A DNA stretch of 64,000 nt from Microbacterium paraoxydans (GCF_900105335.1 NZ_LT629770.1:1488001-1552000); one strand, 5' to 3'. Shown: positions 40,565 through 48,626, counted from the first letter of the stretch. Notes: generated from the letters alone by a model not told the origin. Numbers and translations are program-made.

Positions 40565-40873
40565 TCAGTCGCGGGCGGAGCGCACGCGCTCCGGCGCCTC
40601 CGCATCGAGAGCCTCCCGGAGGCCCGCGTTCTCATCCTGCAGGTCGAGGACCCGCGCGATCCCGGCGATGTTGATGCCGTCGCCGCGGAGCTCGGCCGCG
40701 CGGCGCAGGCGGGTGATGTCGTCGTCGCTGTACCGGCGCGTGCCGCCGTCGCTCCGGGCCGGCGCGAGGAGGCCCTTGCTCTCGAAGAGCCGGATCGTCG
40801 CCTCGGGCAGGTCGACGAGCTGCGCGGCCACGGCGATGCCGTAGAGCGGGGTGCGCGAGTCGCGTGCGGTCAT
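40565..40873 (-). CDS. MerR-family regulator, HspR-like, divergent from hsp20
   Basis: 102 residues. The N-terminal winged helix YGIAVAAQLVDLPEATIRLFESKGLLAPARSDGGTRRYSDDDITRLRRAAEL is close in pattern to HspR (VAAEL..., IRxYE..GLL.P.RT.GGTRRYS), followed by GINIAGIARVLDLQDENAGLREAL, a short coiled coil. No effector domain is present. It lies head to head with the small heat-shock gene 129 bp away, with a promoter and a 17-bp palindrome between them, so it is probably the repressor of hsp20. It lacks the longer C-terminus of DnaK-linked HspR. Confidence 0.85.
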   Translation of the reverse strand: MTARDSRTPLYGIAVAAQLVDLPEATIRLFESKGLLAPARSDGGTRRYSDDDITRLRRAAELRGDGINIAGIARVLDLQDENAGLREALDAEAPERVRSARD

Positions 40874-40898
40874 GAATGTCCTCGTCTCCGGATCGGGG

Positions 40899-40960
40899 TT
40901 GCGAAGATTCCTGCGTGTGTTCTATAACAAATCTATACCTCAGGTGCAGATAATCTGCAC
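40899..40960 (+). promoter_or_regulatory. hsp20 promoter and palindromic operator
   Basis: TTGCGA (40899-40904) and TATAAC (40923-40928) are 18 bp apart. A 17-bp palindrome, GTGCAGAT-A-ATCTGCAC (40944-40960), follows at the expected transcript start. It is unlike the HspR HAIR consensus (CTTGAGT-N7-ACTCAAG), so the adjacent MerR protein may have its own site. Confidence 0.6.
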
Positions 40961-41002
40961 AACACCTCAGCCCTTGCAGGGCCGCACGAAAGGAGACACC
41001 TC

Positions 41003-41425
41003 ATGGCACTGACCTTCGATCCCTTCAGCCAGCTCGACCGCTTCGCCGCGAGCGTCCTGGACTCCGTGCGCGCGCCCCGGTCGATGCCGGTGGACCTGTA
41101 CCGCGACGGGGACCGCTACATCCTGCACGCCGACCTCCCCGGCGCCGACCCCGGCTCCATCGACGTCGACCTGGACGGCGGGCAGCTCACGATCCGCGCC
41201 CAGCGCACGGCCGACACCCGCGAAGGCGTGCGGTGGCTCGCCCGCGAGCGCGGCGCCGGATCGTTCCTGCGCCAGTTCTCGCTCGGCGACGGAGTGGACC
41301 TCGACAACATCAGCGCCTCGTACGAGAGCGGTGTCCTGTCGGTCGTGATCCCCGTCAGCGAACGGGCGAAGCCGCGCAAGATCACTGTCGAGTCCGGCGA
41401 ACAGCGCCAGGCGATCGACGCCTGA
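41003..41425 (+). CDS. Small heat-shock protein, Hsp20/alpha-crystallin family
   Basis: 140 residues. The alpha-crystallin domain spans about 30-128: PVDLYRDGDRYILHADLPGADPGSIDVDLDGGQLTIRAQRT through SYESGVLSVVIPVSE, with the conserved GVL motif. A C-terminal IxI-like motif is weak (KITVES). It is an ATP-independent holdase that limits aggregation in the cytoplasm. AAAGGAG precedes the ATG. It is probably heat-induced through the divergent MerR-type regulator. A strong hairpin follows, then a DUF2795 gene that may be read through. Confidence 0.93.
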   Translation: MALTFDPFSQLDRFAASVLDSVRAPRSMPVDLYRDGDRYILHADLPGADPGSIDVDLDGGQLTIRAQRTADTREGVRWLARERGAGSFLRQFSLGDGVDLDNISASYESGVLSVVIPVSERAKPRKITVESGEQRQAIDA

Positions 41426-41430
41426 TCACC

Positions 41431-41458
41431 CCGGGGCGGTGCTGCGGCACCGCCCCGG
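41431..41458 (+). terminator. Hairpin between hsp20 and the DUF2795 gene
   Basis: A perfect 12-bp stem, CCGGGGCGGTGC with GCACCGCCCCGG, and a TGCG loop, 6 bp past the hsp20 stop, followed by a pyrimidine-rich run. It is a terminator or attenuator: the next gene lacks an obvious promoter of its own. Confidence 0.7.
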
Positions 41459-41492
41459 CCGCTCTCCTCTCTTCTCACGGAAAGGACGAACC

Positions 41493-41720
41493 ATGGCACT
41501 CTCCTCGACCCTCGACCGGTTCCTCGCCGACATGGAGTACCCGGCGACCCGCGACGACCTCCTGCGCGAAGCCGCGCGGGAGGGGCTGCCGACGGACGAC
41601 CGCGCGGCGCTGTACGACCTGCCGGAGCAGAGCTTCAGCGCCGCCTGGCTCATCCGCTACCGTCTCGCCAGGAACGCGCTCGCGGACGCGCTCGCCCCCG
41701 CCTCGCGCCTCGCCGCGTAG
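41493..41720 (+). CDS. DUF2795 domain protein
   Basis: 75 residues from the ATG at 41493, with GGAAAGGA about 8 nt upstream. The whole protein is one DUF2795 domain: FLADMEYPATRDDLLREAAREGLPTDDRAALYDLPEQSFSAAWLIRYRL. These small helical proteins are widespread in actinobacteria with no known role. Placement behind hsp20 suggests stress-related expression, by context only. Confidence 0.85.
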   Translation: MALSSTLDRFLADMEYPATRDDLLREAAREGLPTDDRAALYDLPEQSFSAAWLIRYRLARNALADALAPASRLAA

Positions 41721-41756
41721 GGAATGCCGGAGCGGCCGCCGAGGTTGCATCCGGAG

Positions 41757-42794
41757 ATGAACGACGTCGCCCTCTCCGTCCTCGACCTCGTGCCGGTCCG
41801 CTCCGGCCAGACCAGTGCCGAGGCCATCACCGCCTCCCTCTCCCTCGCCGCGACCGCCGACCGGCTCGGCTATCGCCGGTACTGGTTCGCCGAGCACCAC
41901 AACATGCCCGCGGTCGCGTCGACCACGCCTCCGGTCCTCATCGCGGCCGCCGCCACGCGCACGTCGCGCATCCGCCTCGGCTCCGGCGGCGTGATGCTGC
42001 CGAACCACGCGCCGCTGATCGTGGCCGAACAGTTCGCCGCCCTCGAGGCCATCGCCCCCGGCCGCATCGACCTGGGCCTCGGCCGCGCGCCGGGCAGCGA
42101 CCCCGTGATCACCCAGCTCCTCCGCGGGTCAGGGACGACGAGCGACGTGGAGCAGTTCCCCCGCCACGTGCAGGACATCGCGGCGCTCTTCACCACCGAC
42201 GGCGCCACGGTGCGCTTCACCTCCGGCGGGGAGTACACCGTGCGGGCGACCCCCGCCGCGACCGGGGTGCCCGAGGTGTGGCTGCTGGGGTCGAGCGACT
42301 ACTCCGCGCAGCTCGCCGCCTCCCTCGGCCTGCCGTACGTGTTCGCGAACCACTTCTCCGGACAGGGCCTGGAACGCGCCCTCGACCTCTACCGCACGAA
42401 CTACCGTCCGAGCGAGGAGCACCCGGAGCCGCGGACCTTCCTCACCGTGAACGCCGTCGCCGCCCCGACGGCGGAGGAGGCCGAGGCCCGCGCCCTGCCG
42501 CAGCTGCGGATGATGGCGCGACTCCGACTCAACCAGCCGCTCGTCGCGCTGGAGACCGTCGAGCAGGCCCTCGCCGCGGAGCACGACGCCGCCACCGATC
42601 AGGTGGTCGAGGCCGCGCGGTCGCGGTGGTTCGTCGGCACCGGGGAGTCCGTCGCCGCCGAGGTGCGCTCGTTCGCGTCGACCTACGGGGTGGACGAGGT
42701 CATGCTCTCCCCCGTCGCCGGTGCCTACGACGCGGAGCCGAAGGACTCGGCCGCGGGGCGCGCTCAGACGCTGGAGCTCGTCGCGGGGGCGTGA
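41757..42794 (+). CDS. LLM-class flavin-dependent oxidoreductase (luciferase-like)
   Basis: 345 residues from the ATG at 41757; an ATG at 41724 would add 11 residues with no similarity to the family. The bacterial-luciferase-type TIM barrel shows the usual opening LSVLDLVPVRSGQTSAEAI, RYWFAEHHNMPAVASTTPPVLIAAAATRTSRIRLGSGGVMLPNH, and GRIDLGLGRAPGSDP. This subgroup (alkanal monooxygenase-like, group 1) uses reduced flavin and O2; the substrate is unknown. The last codons and stop overlap the first unit of a 24-bp tandem duplication (42791-42838). Confidence 0.87.
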   Translation: MNDVALSVLDLVPVRSGQTSAEAITASLSLAATADRLGYRRYWFAEHHNMPAVASTTPPVLIAAAATRTSRIRLGSGGVMLPNHAPLIVAEQFAALEAIAPGRIDLGLGRAPGSDPVITQLLRGSGTTSDVEQFPRHVQDIAALFTTDGATVRFTSGGEYTVRATPAATGVPEVWLLGSSDYSAQLAASLGLPYVFANHFSGQGLERALDLYRTNYRPSEEHPEPRTFLTVNAVAAPTAEEAEARALPQLRMMARLRLNQPLVALETVEQALAAEHDAATDQVVEAARSRWFVGTGESVAAEVRSFASTYGVDEVMLSPVAGAYDAEPKDSAAGRAQTLELVAGA

Positions 42795-42838
42795 CCCGGC
42801 GCGAGCGCGGGCGCGTGACCCGGCGCGAGCGCGGGCGC
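42791..42838. repeat. 24-bp tandem duplication at the end of the LLM gene
   Basis: GTGACCCGGCGCGAGCGCGG plus GCGC occurs twice head to tail (42791-42814, 42815-42838), and a partial third copy begins at 42839. The first unit contains the LLM stop codon. The following 50 bp stay CG-only in a GCGGGCGCGT rhythm. Confidence 0.85.
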
Positions 42839-42890
42839 GTGCACGTTCCGTCGCGGGCGCGTGCCGTCGCGGGCGCGTGCGCGTTCCGTG

Positions 42891-43077
42891 GCGGGATCAC
42901 TAACGCTCCCCCACGCGACCCGGGCGGCACGTTTCTGATCCCGCATCCGGTGCGTCACGTGGTGCGGGATCGATAACGGTCCCCGGCGCGCCTCCCGCAG
43001 CACCTTTCTGATCCCGCCGGCATGCGGGACGGAAAACGTGCCTTCGGCCACGATTGAAGGGCCACTTCTGATCCGGC
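42891..43077. repeat. 54-bp palindromic element cluster A (3 copies)
   Basis: Three elements, 42891-42944, 42964-43017 and 43024-43077, each count exactly 54 bp. Each opens GCGGGA(TC) and closes GATCC(C/G)GC, with TTTCTG or TTCTG before the right arm. The third is degenerate. Middles differ, spacers are 19 and 6 bp. The stretch 42795-43188 holds no gene. Confidence 0.85.
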
Positions 43078-43188
43078 GCGAGAGCAGGACCTCCGCCACA
43101 ATCGCAGGTGCGCTCGAGTTGTCCACAAGAGCCGGGCGGAGGAGGATCATCCGTCGGGACGCCGATCGTGCACGGACAGCATGGACGG

Positions 43189-44124
43189 ATGCGACACCGT
43201 GTGCCCCTCCCGACCGACCTCGGCCCTCATTTCGCCGTCCGTGACGCCGCTGCCATCGGAGTCGGGCGGAAGAGGTACTCCAGCCGAGACCTCGCGCGGC
43301 CGTTCGCCGGGGTGCGGTCCGCGATTGAGCCCGCCACGTTCGACGATCAAGTCGCCGCGTACCTTCCGCGCCTCCGTGATGGCCAGGCGTTCGCCGGACG
43401 CACGGCCCTCCGGCTGTGGGGGCTTCCCGCGCCCGTCCGATGGGCCCCCGATGAGCCCCTCGACGTCGCCGTGCACACCGGGACCTCGCCACCCCGGACG
43501 ATCGGCGTCCACGGACGTCGCATCGCTCCGGGGAGGGCAGACACATGGCACGTCCACGGCGTGCCGACGATCGATCCGGTCAGCGCACTCTTCCTCTGCG
43601 CGCGGGAGTTCGTATCCGTGCCGATGGTCGTCGCGCTCGATGCCCTGCTCACCTCGTCCGACGCCTATCCGGGACTGCGGACGGGTCGGCCCGTCGCCAC
43701 CACCGAGAGCATCGACCGACAGCTGACGCGATGGGGGCGGTTCCCCGGGTGCGGTCGCATACGCGATGCGCTGCCTCTCGCGCGCCCGGGCGTCGAATCG
43801 CCGAAAGAGACCGAGACGCGTCTGCTCCTCCGCAGCTTCGGCCTCCCGGAGCCCGCGATCCAGCACGTCGTCTCCGTGGACGGCCGCTTCCTCGCCCGGG
43901 TCGACCTCGCCTACCCCGAATGCCGCATCGCCATCGAGTACGAGGGCGATGGCCATCGGACGGACCGTGATCAATGGCGGATCGACATTCGGCGTCAGCG
44001 CGACCTCGAAGATCACGGATGGCTCGTGATCCGCGTCACCGAGCTCGATCTGCGCGACGGTGGCGCTGCCCTCGCCGCCCGTGTGCGCCGTGCGCTCACG
44101 GTTCGCCAGGGCATCCGGGGTTGA
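43189..44124 (+). CDS. PD-(D/E)XK nuclease-like protein (DUF559/Vsr-like) with N-terminal AbiEi-like region
   Basis: 311 residues from the ATG at 43189. The C-terminal domain (about 205-305) has the DUF559/very-short-patch-repair-like nuclease pattern: ESPKETETRLLL (Glu), ARVDLAYPECRIAIEYEGDGHR (Asp...Glu-x-Glu-Gly-x-x-His) and RRQRDLEDHGWLVIRVTELDL. The N-terminal segment FAVRDAAAIGVGRKRYSSRDLARPFAGVR resembles the helix-turn-helix region of AbiEi-like antitoxins found in the same proteins. Such proteins are multi-copy in many actinobacteria and their role is unknown. It lies between clusters A and B of the 54-bp palindromes, 111 bp after A. Actual nuclease activity and any link to the repeats are inferences. 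Confidence 0.68.
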   Translation: MRHRVPLPTDLGPHFAVRDAAAIGVGRKRYSSRDLARPFAGVRSAIEPATFDDQVAAYLPRLRDGQAFAGRTALRLWGLPAPVRWAPDEPLDVAVHTGTSPPRTIGVHGRRIAPGRADTWHVHGVPTIDPVSALFLCAREFVSVPMVVALDALLTSSDAYPGLRTGRPVATTESIDRQLTRWGRFPGCGRIRDALPLARPGVESPKETETRLLLRSFGLPEPAIQHVVSVDGRFLARVDLAYPECRIAIEYEGDGHRTDRDQWRIDIRRQRDLEDHGWLVIRVTELDLRDGGAALAARVRRALTVRQGIRG

Positions 44125-44229
44125 GTCCTGCTCGGGGACGGGCATTGATCCCGCCCCCCACTCCCGGGGAGGGACTGGCCCCGGATGTCACGGAGGCGTA
44201 GCCTCGGCGGCAGAGAGAGGGGTTCGACG

Positions 44230-44436
44230 ATGAGCACCAAGACACTCGCACTCTGGGTCGCGTACGGGACGAACGGTGTGGTGGGAAGCATCCGCCACGA
44301 TGAGAACGGCTATGTGGTGACCATGGCGGGGGCGGATGCGGCGGCCGGAACCTATCCCAGCCTCGCCTCCGCGAAGGGCGCGCTGCACGCCCGTATGCTG
44401 CCGGGGAGCGCCTGGCCGCGATTCCAGGAGCACTGA
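44230..44436 (+). CDS. Small protein of unknown function
   Basis: 68 residues from the ATG at 44230, with GAGAGAGGGG about 7 nt upstream. It reads as one small compact domain: TLALWVAYGTNGVVGSIRHDENGYVVTMAGADAAAGTYPSLASAKGALHARM. Strand-strand-helix order is likely. Not recognised as a named family. It is followed within 16 bp by repeat cluster B. The strong ribosome site and codon bias support it as real. Confidence 0.65.
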   Translation: MSTKTLALWVAYGTNGVVGSIRHDENGYVVTMAGADAAAGTYPSLASAKGALHARMLPGSAWPRFQEH

Positions 44437-44451
44437 CCCGCTCCTCGTCGT

Positions 44452-44645
44452 GCGGGATCGAAACAGCACCTCCCGAGCCGGTACGAGATGCACTTCTGAT
44501 CCCGCGAGACTGCTGCGGTCGGAGATCGCGGCGGCGGGGCGCGCGTGCGGCGAACGCGCGTTATCGATCCCGCTACCCGGGGCCACCGCATGCCGGATGA
44601 GAATGGTGCGCGGGCCGGTACGGGAACGTGCGTTATCGATCCCGC
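44452..44645. repeat. 54-bp palindromic element cluster B (2 full copies, 1 degenerate)
   Basis: Elements lie at 44452-44505 and 44592-44645, both 54 bp, plus a right arm at 44559-44573 with a decayed left arm. The string GTTATCGATCCCGCTACCCG occurs twice (from 44560 and 44632). The cluster fills the gap between the small gene and the pheA stop; no gene is seen in it. Confidence 0.8.
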
Positions 44646-44674
44646 TACCCGGGAGGCACGCGCGTGCGGGCGGG

Positions 44675-45616
44675 TCAGGACTCGGGTTCGCCGGAGAGGA
44701 TGCCGCGGAGCCAGTCGCGGGCCTCGATGAAGACCTCGTCGGAGTAGCGGTCGGGATACTGCACGATCTGCCGGTCGGCGCGCGGGTACGACCCGAGGAA
44801 CACCACGCGGGGGCTGAAGCGGCGGATCCCGAGCAGGGCGTCGGCCATCCGCTCGTGCTCGATGTGACCGTCCGCGTCGATCACGAACCGGTACCGGCCG
44901 AGTTCGTCGCCGATGGGCCGGGACTCGATGAGAGAGAGGTTGATGCCGCGCGTCGAGAACTGCTCCAGCATCTCGAGGAGCGAACCAGGGTGGTCGTGCG
45001 GGAGCTCGACGATCAGCGAGGTCTTGTCGGCACCGGTCGGCGCAGGCGAACGCGTGGTGCGGGTGACGAGGACGAACCGGGTCACGGCCGCCGCGTTGTC
45101 GCCGATGCCCTCGGCGAGCACGTCAACGTCGTAGTGCTGCACGATGCCGGGAGCGGCGATCGCGGCCTGTGCGGGCGAGGTGCCGTCGAGGACGCCGATG
45201 GCCGACGCCACGTTGCTCGCCGCCGGCACATGTGAGTGGGTCGGGAGGTGTTCGCCGAGCCAGCCGTGGCACTGCGCGTAGGCGACGGGGTGCGCGGCGA
45301 TGACCTCGACCTGGTCGAGAGTGGTGCCGCGCGGCGCGACGAGGACGAAGTTCACCCGCACCAGGTACTCGCCGATGATCCGGAGCCCCGGCAGCGTCGC
45401 CAGTGCGTCCTGGGTGGTGGAGACCCCGCCCTCGATGGAGTTCTCGATCGCGATCATGGCTGCGTCGCTGCGTCCTTCGAGGACGTCCGCGAGCGCCTCG
45501 CCCACGTTGTGCACCGGTCGCCAGTCCTGCCCCCTGGCTTCGGCCACCTGGTCGAGCGCCGCCTCCGTGAAGGTTCCGGCCGGTCCGAGGTAGCTGTAGG
45601 TGCGGCGTGCAGTCAC
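44675..45616 (-). CDS. pheA: Prephenate dehydratase
   Basis: 313 residues from the GTG at 45616. The open frame runs far upstream, antisense to pgm, but family homology starts at YSYLGPAGTFTEAAL. The catalytic region includes MIAIENSIEGGVSTTQD and the VTRFVLV motif (Thr-Arg-Phe) of the dehydratase; the C-terminal ACT domain (about 205-280) carries the phenylalanine-binding ESRP in LIESRPIGDELGRYRF. It makes phenylpyruvate from prephenate for phenylalanine synthesis and is feedback-inhibited through ACT. There is no chorismate mutase domain. TAGGCT ends 7 nt before the GTG. Divergent from pgm. Confidence 0.95.
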   Translation of the reverse strand: MTARRTYSYLGPAGTFTEAALDQVAEARGQDWRPVHNVGEALADVLEGRSDAAMIAIENSIEGGVSTTQDALATLPGLRIIGEYLVRVNFVLVAPRGTTLDQVEVIAAHPVAYAQCHGWLGEHLPTHSHVPAASNVASAIGVLDGTSPAQAAIAAPGIVQHYDVDVLAEGIGDNAAAVTRFVLVTRTTRSPAPTGADKTSLIVELPHDHPGSLLEMLEQFSTRGINLSLIESRPIGDELGRYRFVIDADGHIEHERMADALLGIRRFSPRVVFLGSYPRADRQIVQYPDRYSDEVFIEARDWLRGILSGEPES

Positions 45617-45703
45617 GGCGTTCAGCCTATCCCTCGGTGACTCATCGCGATCCCGCATGTCAAGGCGGATGCGAGCATCCGCCTCACGAGGCAGACTGAG
45701 AGC

Positions 45704-47347
45704 ATGAGCAGCCGTGCCGGCCTCCCCGCGGAGGAAAGTGACCTGATCGACGTCGACGAGCTGATCGCCGCCTACTACGACCGCGTGCCGAATCCGGATG
45801 TCGCGAGCGAGCGGGTCTTGTTCGGCACCAGCGGGCACCGCGGCTCGTCGCTCACGAAGAGCTTCAACGAGAACCACATCCTCGCCACGACGCAGGCCAT
45901 CGTCGACTACCGCGCAGCGCAGGGCATCACCGGTCCGCTCTTCCTCGGGCGCGACACTCACGCGCTGTCCCTCCCGGCGGAGCGCAGCGCCATCGAGGTC
46001 CTGCTCGCGAACGGGGTGGACGTACGCGTCGACGCCCGGGACTCCTGGGTACCGACCCCCGCGCTGAGCCACGCGATCCTCACCTATAACCGCGACCGCG
46101 CCGCCGACGACCCAGGTCGCGCAGACGGCGTCGTCGTGACCCCCTCGCACAACCCGCCTCGCGACGGCGGCTTCAAGTACAACCCGCCCCACGGCGGTCC
46201 CGCCGACACCGATGCGACCGGCTGGATCGCCGACCGCGCCAACCAGCTCATCGCCGACGGCCTGACCGAGGTGCGCCGCGAGCGCTTCGCCGACGTGGAC
46301 TGGGACGCGATCACCGGATACGACTTCCGCGACGCCTATGTGCGCGACCTCCCGTCGATCATCGACATCGAGGCGATCCGCCGCGCCGGCGTGCGTATCG
46401 GCGCGGACCCGCTGGGTGGCGCCTCGGTGGAGTACTGGTCGCTGATCGCCGAGATGCACGACCTCGATCTCACGGTCGTCAACCCCGAGGTCGACCCCAC
46501 CTGGCGCTTCATGACCCTGGACTGGGACGAGAAGATCCGGATGGACCCGTCGTCCCCGTCGGCCATGGCATCGCTCGTGGCGAAGAAGGGCGACTACGAC
46601 ATCCTCACCGGGAACGACGCTGACGCGGACCGGCACGGAATCGTCACCCCCGACGCCGGGCTCATGAACCCGAACCACTTCCTCGCCGTCGCCATCGACT
46701 ACCTCTTCTCGCACCGGGAGCACTGGCCGCGTGAGGCCGCGGTCGGCAAGACGCTGGTGTCGTCGATGATCATCGACCGCGTGGCCGAGTCGCTCGGGCG
46801 GCGTCTGCTCGAGGTTCCGGTCGGCTTCAAGTGGTTCGTGCCCGGACTGCTCGACGGCTCCGTGGCGTTCGGTGGCGAGGAGTCGGCGGGGGCCTCGTTC
46901 CTCCGACACGACGGCTCCGTGTGGTCCACCGACAAGGATGGCATCCTCCTCTGCCTGCTGGCGGCCGAGATCCTCGCGGTGACCGGCAAGACCCCGTCGC
47001 AGCGCTACGCGGAACTGGAGGACGCCTTCGGCGCCTCCGCCTATCAGCGCGTCGACGCCCCCGCGACCCCCGAGCAGAAGGCGACGCTCGGCAAGCTCGC
47101 CCCGGAGTCGGTGACCGCGACCACCCTCGCCGGCGAGGACATCATCGCGAAGCTCTCGCACGCCCCCGGCAACGGTGCGGCGATCGGCGGCCTCAAGGTG
47201 CAGACTCCGCACGCCTGGTTCGCCGCGCGGCCGTCCGGAACCGAAGACGTCTACAAGCTCTACGCCGAGAGCCTGCGGGGCCCGGAGCATCTCGCCGAGG
47301 TGCAGGCCGAGGCCCGCGCCGTCGTATCCGTCGCCCTCGGCGACTGA
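45704..47347 (+). CDS. pgm: Phosphoglucomutase (alpha-D-glucose phosphate-specific)
   Basis: 547 residues. Family signatures appear in order: the GTSGHRGSSLTKSFNENHI opening (about 43-61), the phosphoserine loop TPSHNPPRDGGFKYNPPHGGPADT (Ser in SHN), the metal loop DADADRHGI, the sugar-binding GEESAGASF, and the C-terminal phosphate loop RPSGTEDVYKLYAES. The length is right for the Pgm of glycogen and trehalose metabolism, which interconverts glucose-1- and glucose-6-phosphate. CAGACT ends 6 nt before the ATG, a weaker version of the leaderless pattern. Repeat cluster C begins 35 bp after the stop. Confidence 0.96.
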   Translation: MSSRAGLPAEESDLIDVDELIAAYYDRVPNPDVASERVLFGTSGHRGSSLTKSFNENHILATTQAIVDYRAAQGITGPLFLGRDTHALSLPAERSAIEVLLANGVDVRVDARDSWVPTPALSHAILTYNRDRAADDPGRADGVVVTPSHNPPRDGGFKYNPPHGGPADTDATGWIADRANQLIADGLTEVRRERFADVDWDAITGYDFRDAYVRDLPSIIDIEAIRRAGVRIGADPLGGASVEYWSLIAEMHDLDLTVVNPEVDPTWRFMTLDWDEKIRMDPSSPSAMASLVAKKGDYDILTGNDADADRHGIVTPDAGLMNPNHFLAVAIDYLFSHREHWPREAAVGKTLVSSMIIDRVAESLGRRLLEVPVGFKWFVPGLLDGSVAFGGEESAGASFLRHDGSVWSTDKDGILLCLLAAEILAVTGKTPSQRYAELEDAFGASAYQRVDAPATPEQKATLGKLAPESVTATTLAGEDIIAKLSHAPGNGAAIGGLKVQTPHAWFAARPSGTEDVYKLYAESLRGPEHLAEVQAEARAVVSVALGD

Positions 47348-47382
47348 TCCTCCCTCCCTGGGCGCCGCCTCCCGGGCGTGCT

Positions 47383-47732
47383 GCGGGATCGAAACCGCTC
47401 CCCTCGGTCGCCGCCGGGGGGAGTTTTCGATCCCACCCTGCGGCTCGGAACGAACGAGCCCGCGACGGGATCAAAAACGGGCCCACCAGACATCGGGGAG
47501 GGACGCTGTTGATCCCGCTAGCCGGGACGTGGGGGATGGAACGCGCGAAGCCCGTGGCGGGATCGAGAACAGGCCGTCGGCGCCGGTCCGTCTGCCGCTG
47601 CTCTTGCGGGATCGAAAACGGGCTCGCCGGGGAACTCGGAGGGACCTTTTCGATCCCGCTCCGCTGACTGCCCCTGCCGCGGGATCGAAAACGGGCCCGG
47701 GGGACGCTGGGGAGGGGCGGTTTTGATCCTGC
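47383..47732. repeat. 54-bp palindromic element cluster C (4 full copies, 1 half)
   Basis: Full elements are at 47383-47436, 47465-47518, 47606-47659 and 47679-47732, each 54 bp by hand count. A left half begins at 47557 and is cut short by the next element. The 47606 copy has a perfect 13-bp terminal repeat, GCGGGATCGAAAA with TTTTCGATCCCGC. The following 47733-47796 is a G-rich GGGACGGACGGGGGCG run. No gene is seen from 47348 to 47796. Confidence 0.88.
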
Positions 47733-47796
47733 ACGCGGGCGAGGGACGGACGGGGGCGGGGGCGGGGGACGGACGGGGGCGGGGACGGACGGGGGG

Positions 47797-48615
47797 TCAG
47801 TCGGCGTCGGTGGAGGAGCCGAGGAGCTCTCGGACGCGGCTGGAGACGCGGTGGAACTCCTCCGTCTCCAGAACATCGGCGTAGCCGCGGCGGGCCGGGA
47901 GGTCGACGCGGTGCTCTTCCAGGATCCGCCCGGGTCGCGGCCCCATCACGATCACGCGACTGGCGAGGTAGACCGCCTCCGCGACCGAGTGGGTGACGAG
48001 CAGCACGGTCGTGCCGGTGGCGCTCCAGATCCGGTTGAGCTCGACGTTCATGCGCTCGCGCGTGAGGGCGTCGAGGGCACCGAACGGCTCGTCCATGAGC
48101 AGCACCCGCGGCTCGTGCAGCAGCGCGCGGCACAGCGACACCCGCTGCTGCATACCGCCGGAGAGCTCGTGCGGCAGCGACTTCTCGAAGCCGGTGAGCC
48201 CGGTCATCTCGATGAGCTCGTCGGCACGGGCCTGGGCCTTGCGCATGTCCATCCCGCGCATCTCGGCCTGCAGGAGGATGTTGCCGCGGACGCTGCGCCA
48301 TTCCAGGAGCGCCGCCCGCTGGAACACGTAGCCGATATCCTGCCGCGGACCGCGGACCTCGTCGCCGCGCAGGCGGATGCTGCCGCGGCTCGGAGCGGTG
48401 AGTCCCGCCACGGCCTTCAGGAGCGTCGACTTGCCGCATCCCGAGGGCCCGGCGATGGAGAGGAACTCCCCCTCCTCGACGCGCAGGTCGACGCCCTCGA
48501 GAGCCGTGACCTGGCGCCGCTTGGAGGCGAAGGTGATCGCGAGATCAGAGACCTCGAGCGCCGGAGCGGTGCTCGTGGCCGCGGGTCCGCGTTCCTGCTG
48601 AACGTGAGTGTCCAT
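47797..48615 (-). CDS. ABC importer ATPase, nitrate/sulfonate/taurine (SsuB/TauB) type
   Basis: 272 residues from the ATG at 48615. Walker A GPSGCGKSTLLKAVAG, Q-loop YVFQRAALLEWRSV, signature LSGGMQQRVSLCRALL, Walker B VLLMDEPFGALD and the switch VTHSVAEAVYLASRV are all intact. The VxxNILL region after the Q-loop is typical of the SsuB/TauB/ThiZ group. It is the last gene of a permease, binding protein, ATPase operon; 11 bp separate it from the binding-protein gene. The substrate follows the binding protein and is not defined. Confidence 0.92.
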   Translation of the reverse strand: MDTHVQQERGPAATSTAPALEVSDLAITFASKRRQVTALEGVDLRVEEGEFLSIAGPSGCGKSTLLKAVAGLTAPSRGSIRLRGDEVRGPRQDIGYVFQRAALLEWRSVRGNILLQAEMRGMDMRKAQARADELIEMTGLTGFEKSLPHELSGGMQQRVSLCRALLHEPRVLLMDEPFGALDALTRERMNVELNRIWSATGTTVLLVTHSVAEAVYLASRVIVMGPRPGRILEEHRVDLPARRGYADVLETEEFHRVSSRVRELLGSSTDAD

Positions 48616-48626
48616 GACGATCGGTC

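Noticed and set aside
45617..47290. Reading frame extending pheA to 871 residues, antisense to pgm
   Set aside because: Only residues after 45616 resemble prephenate dehydratase; the rest mirrors pgm codons and has low complexity, so it is not a fusion.
42891..47732. CRISPR array
   Set aside because: The repeats are imperfect palindromes with variable interiors and irregular spacing, with no constant direct repeat plus unique spacers and no cas genes.
47383..47732. Simple intrinsic terminators of pgm
   Set aside because: Several elements in a row, no U-tracts, and identical length elsewhere make termination alone an insufficient explanation.
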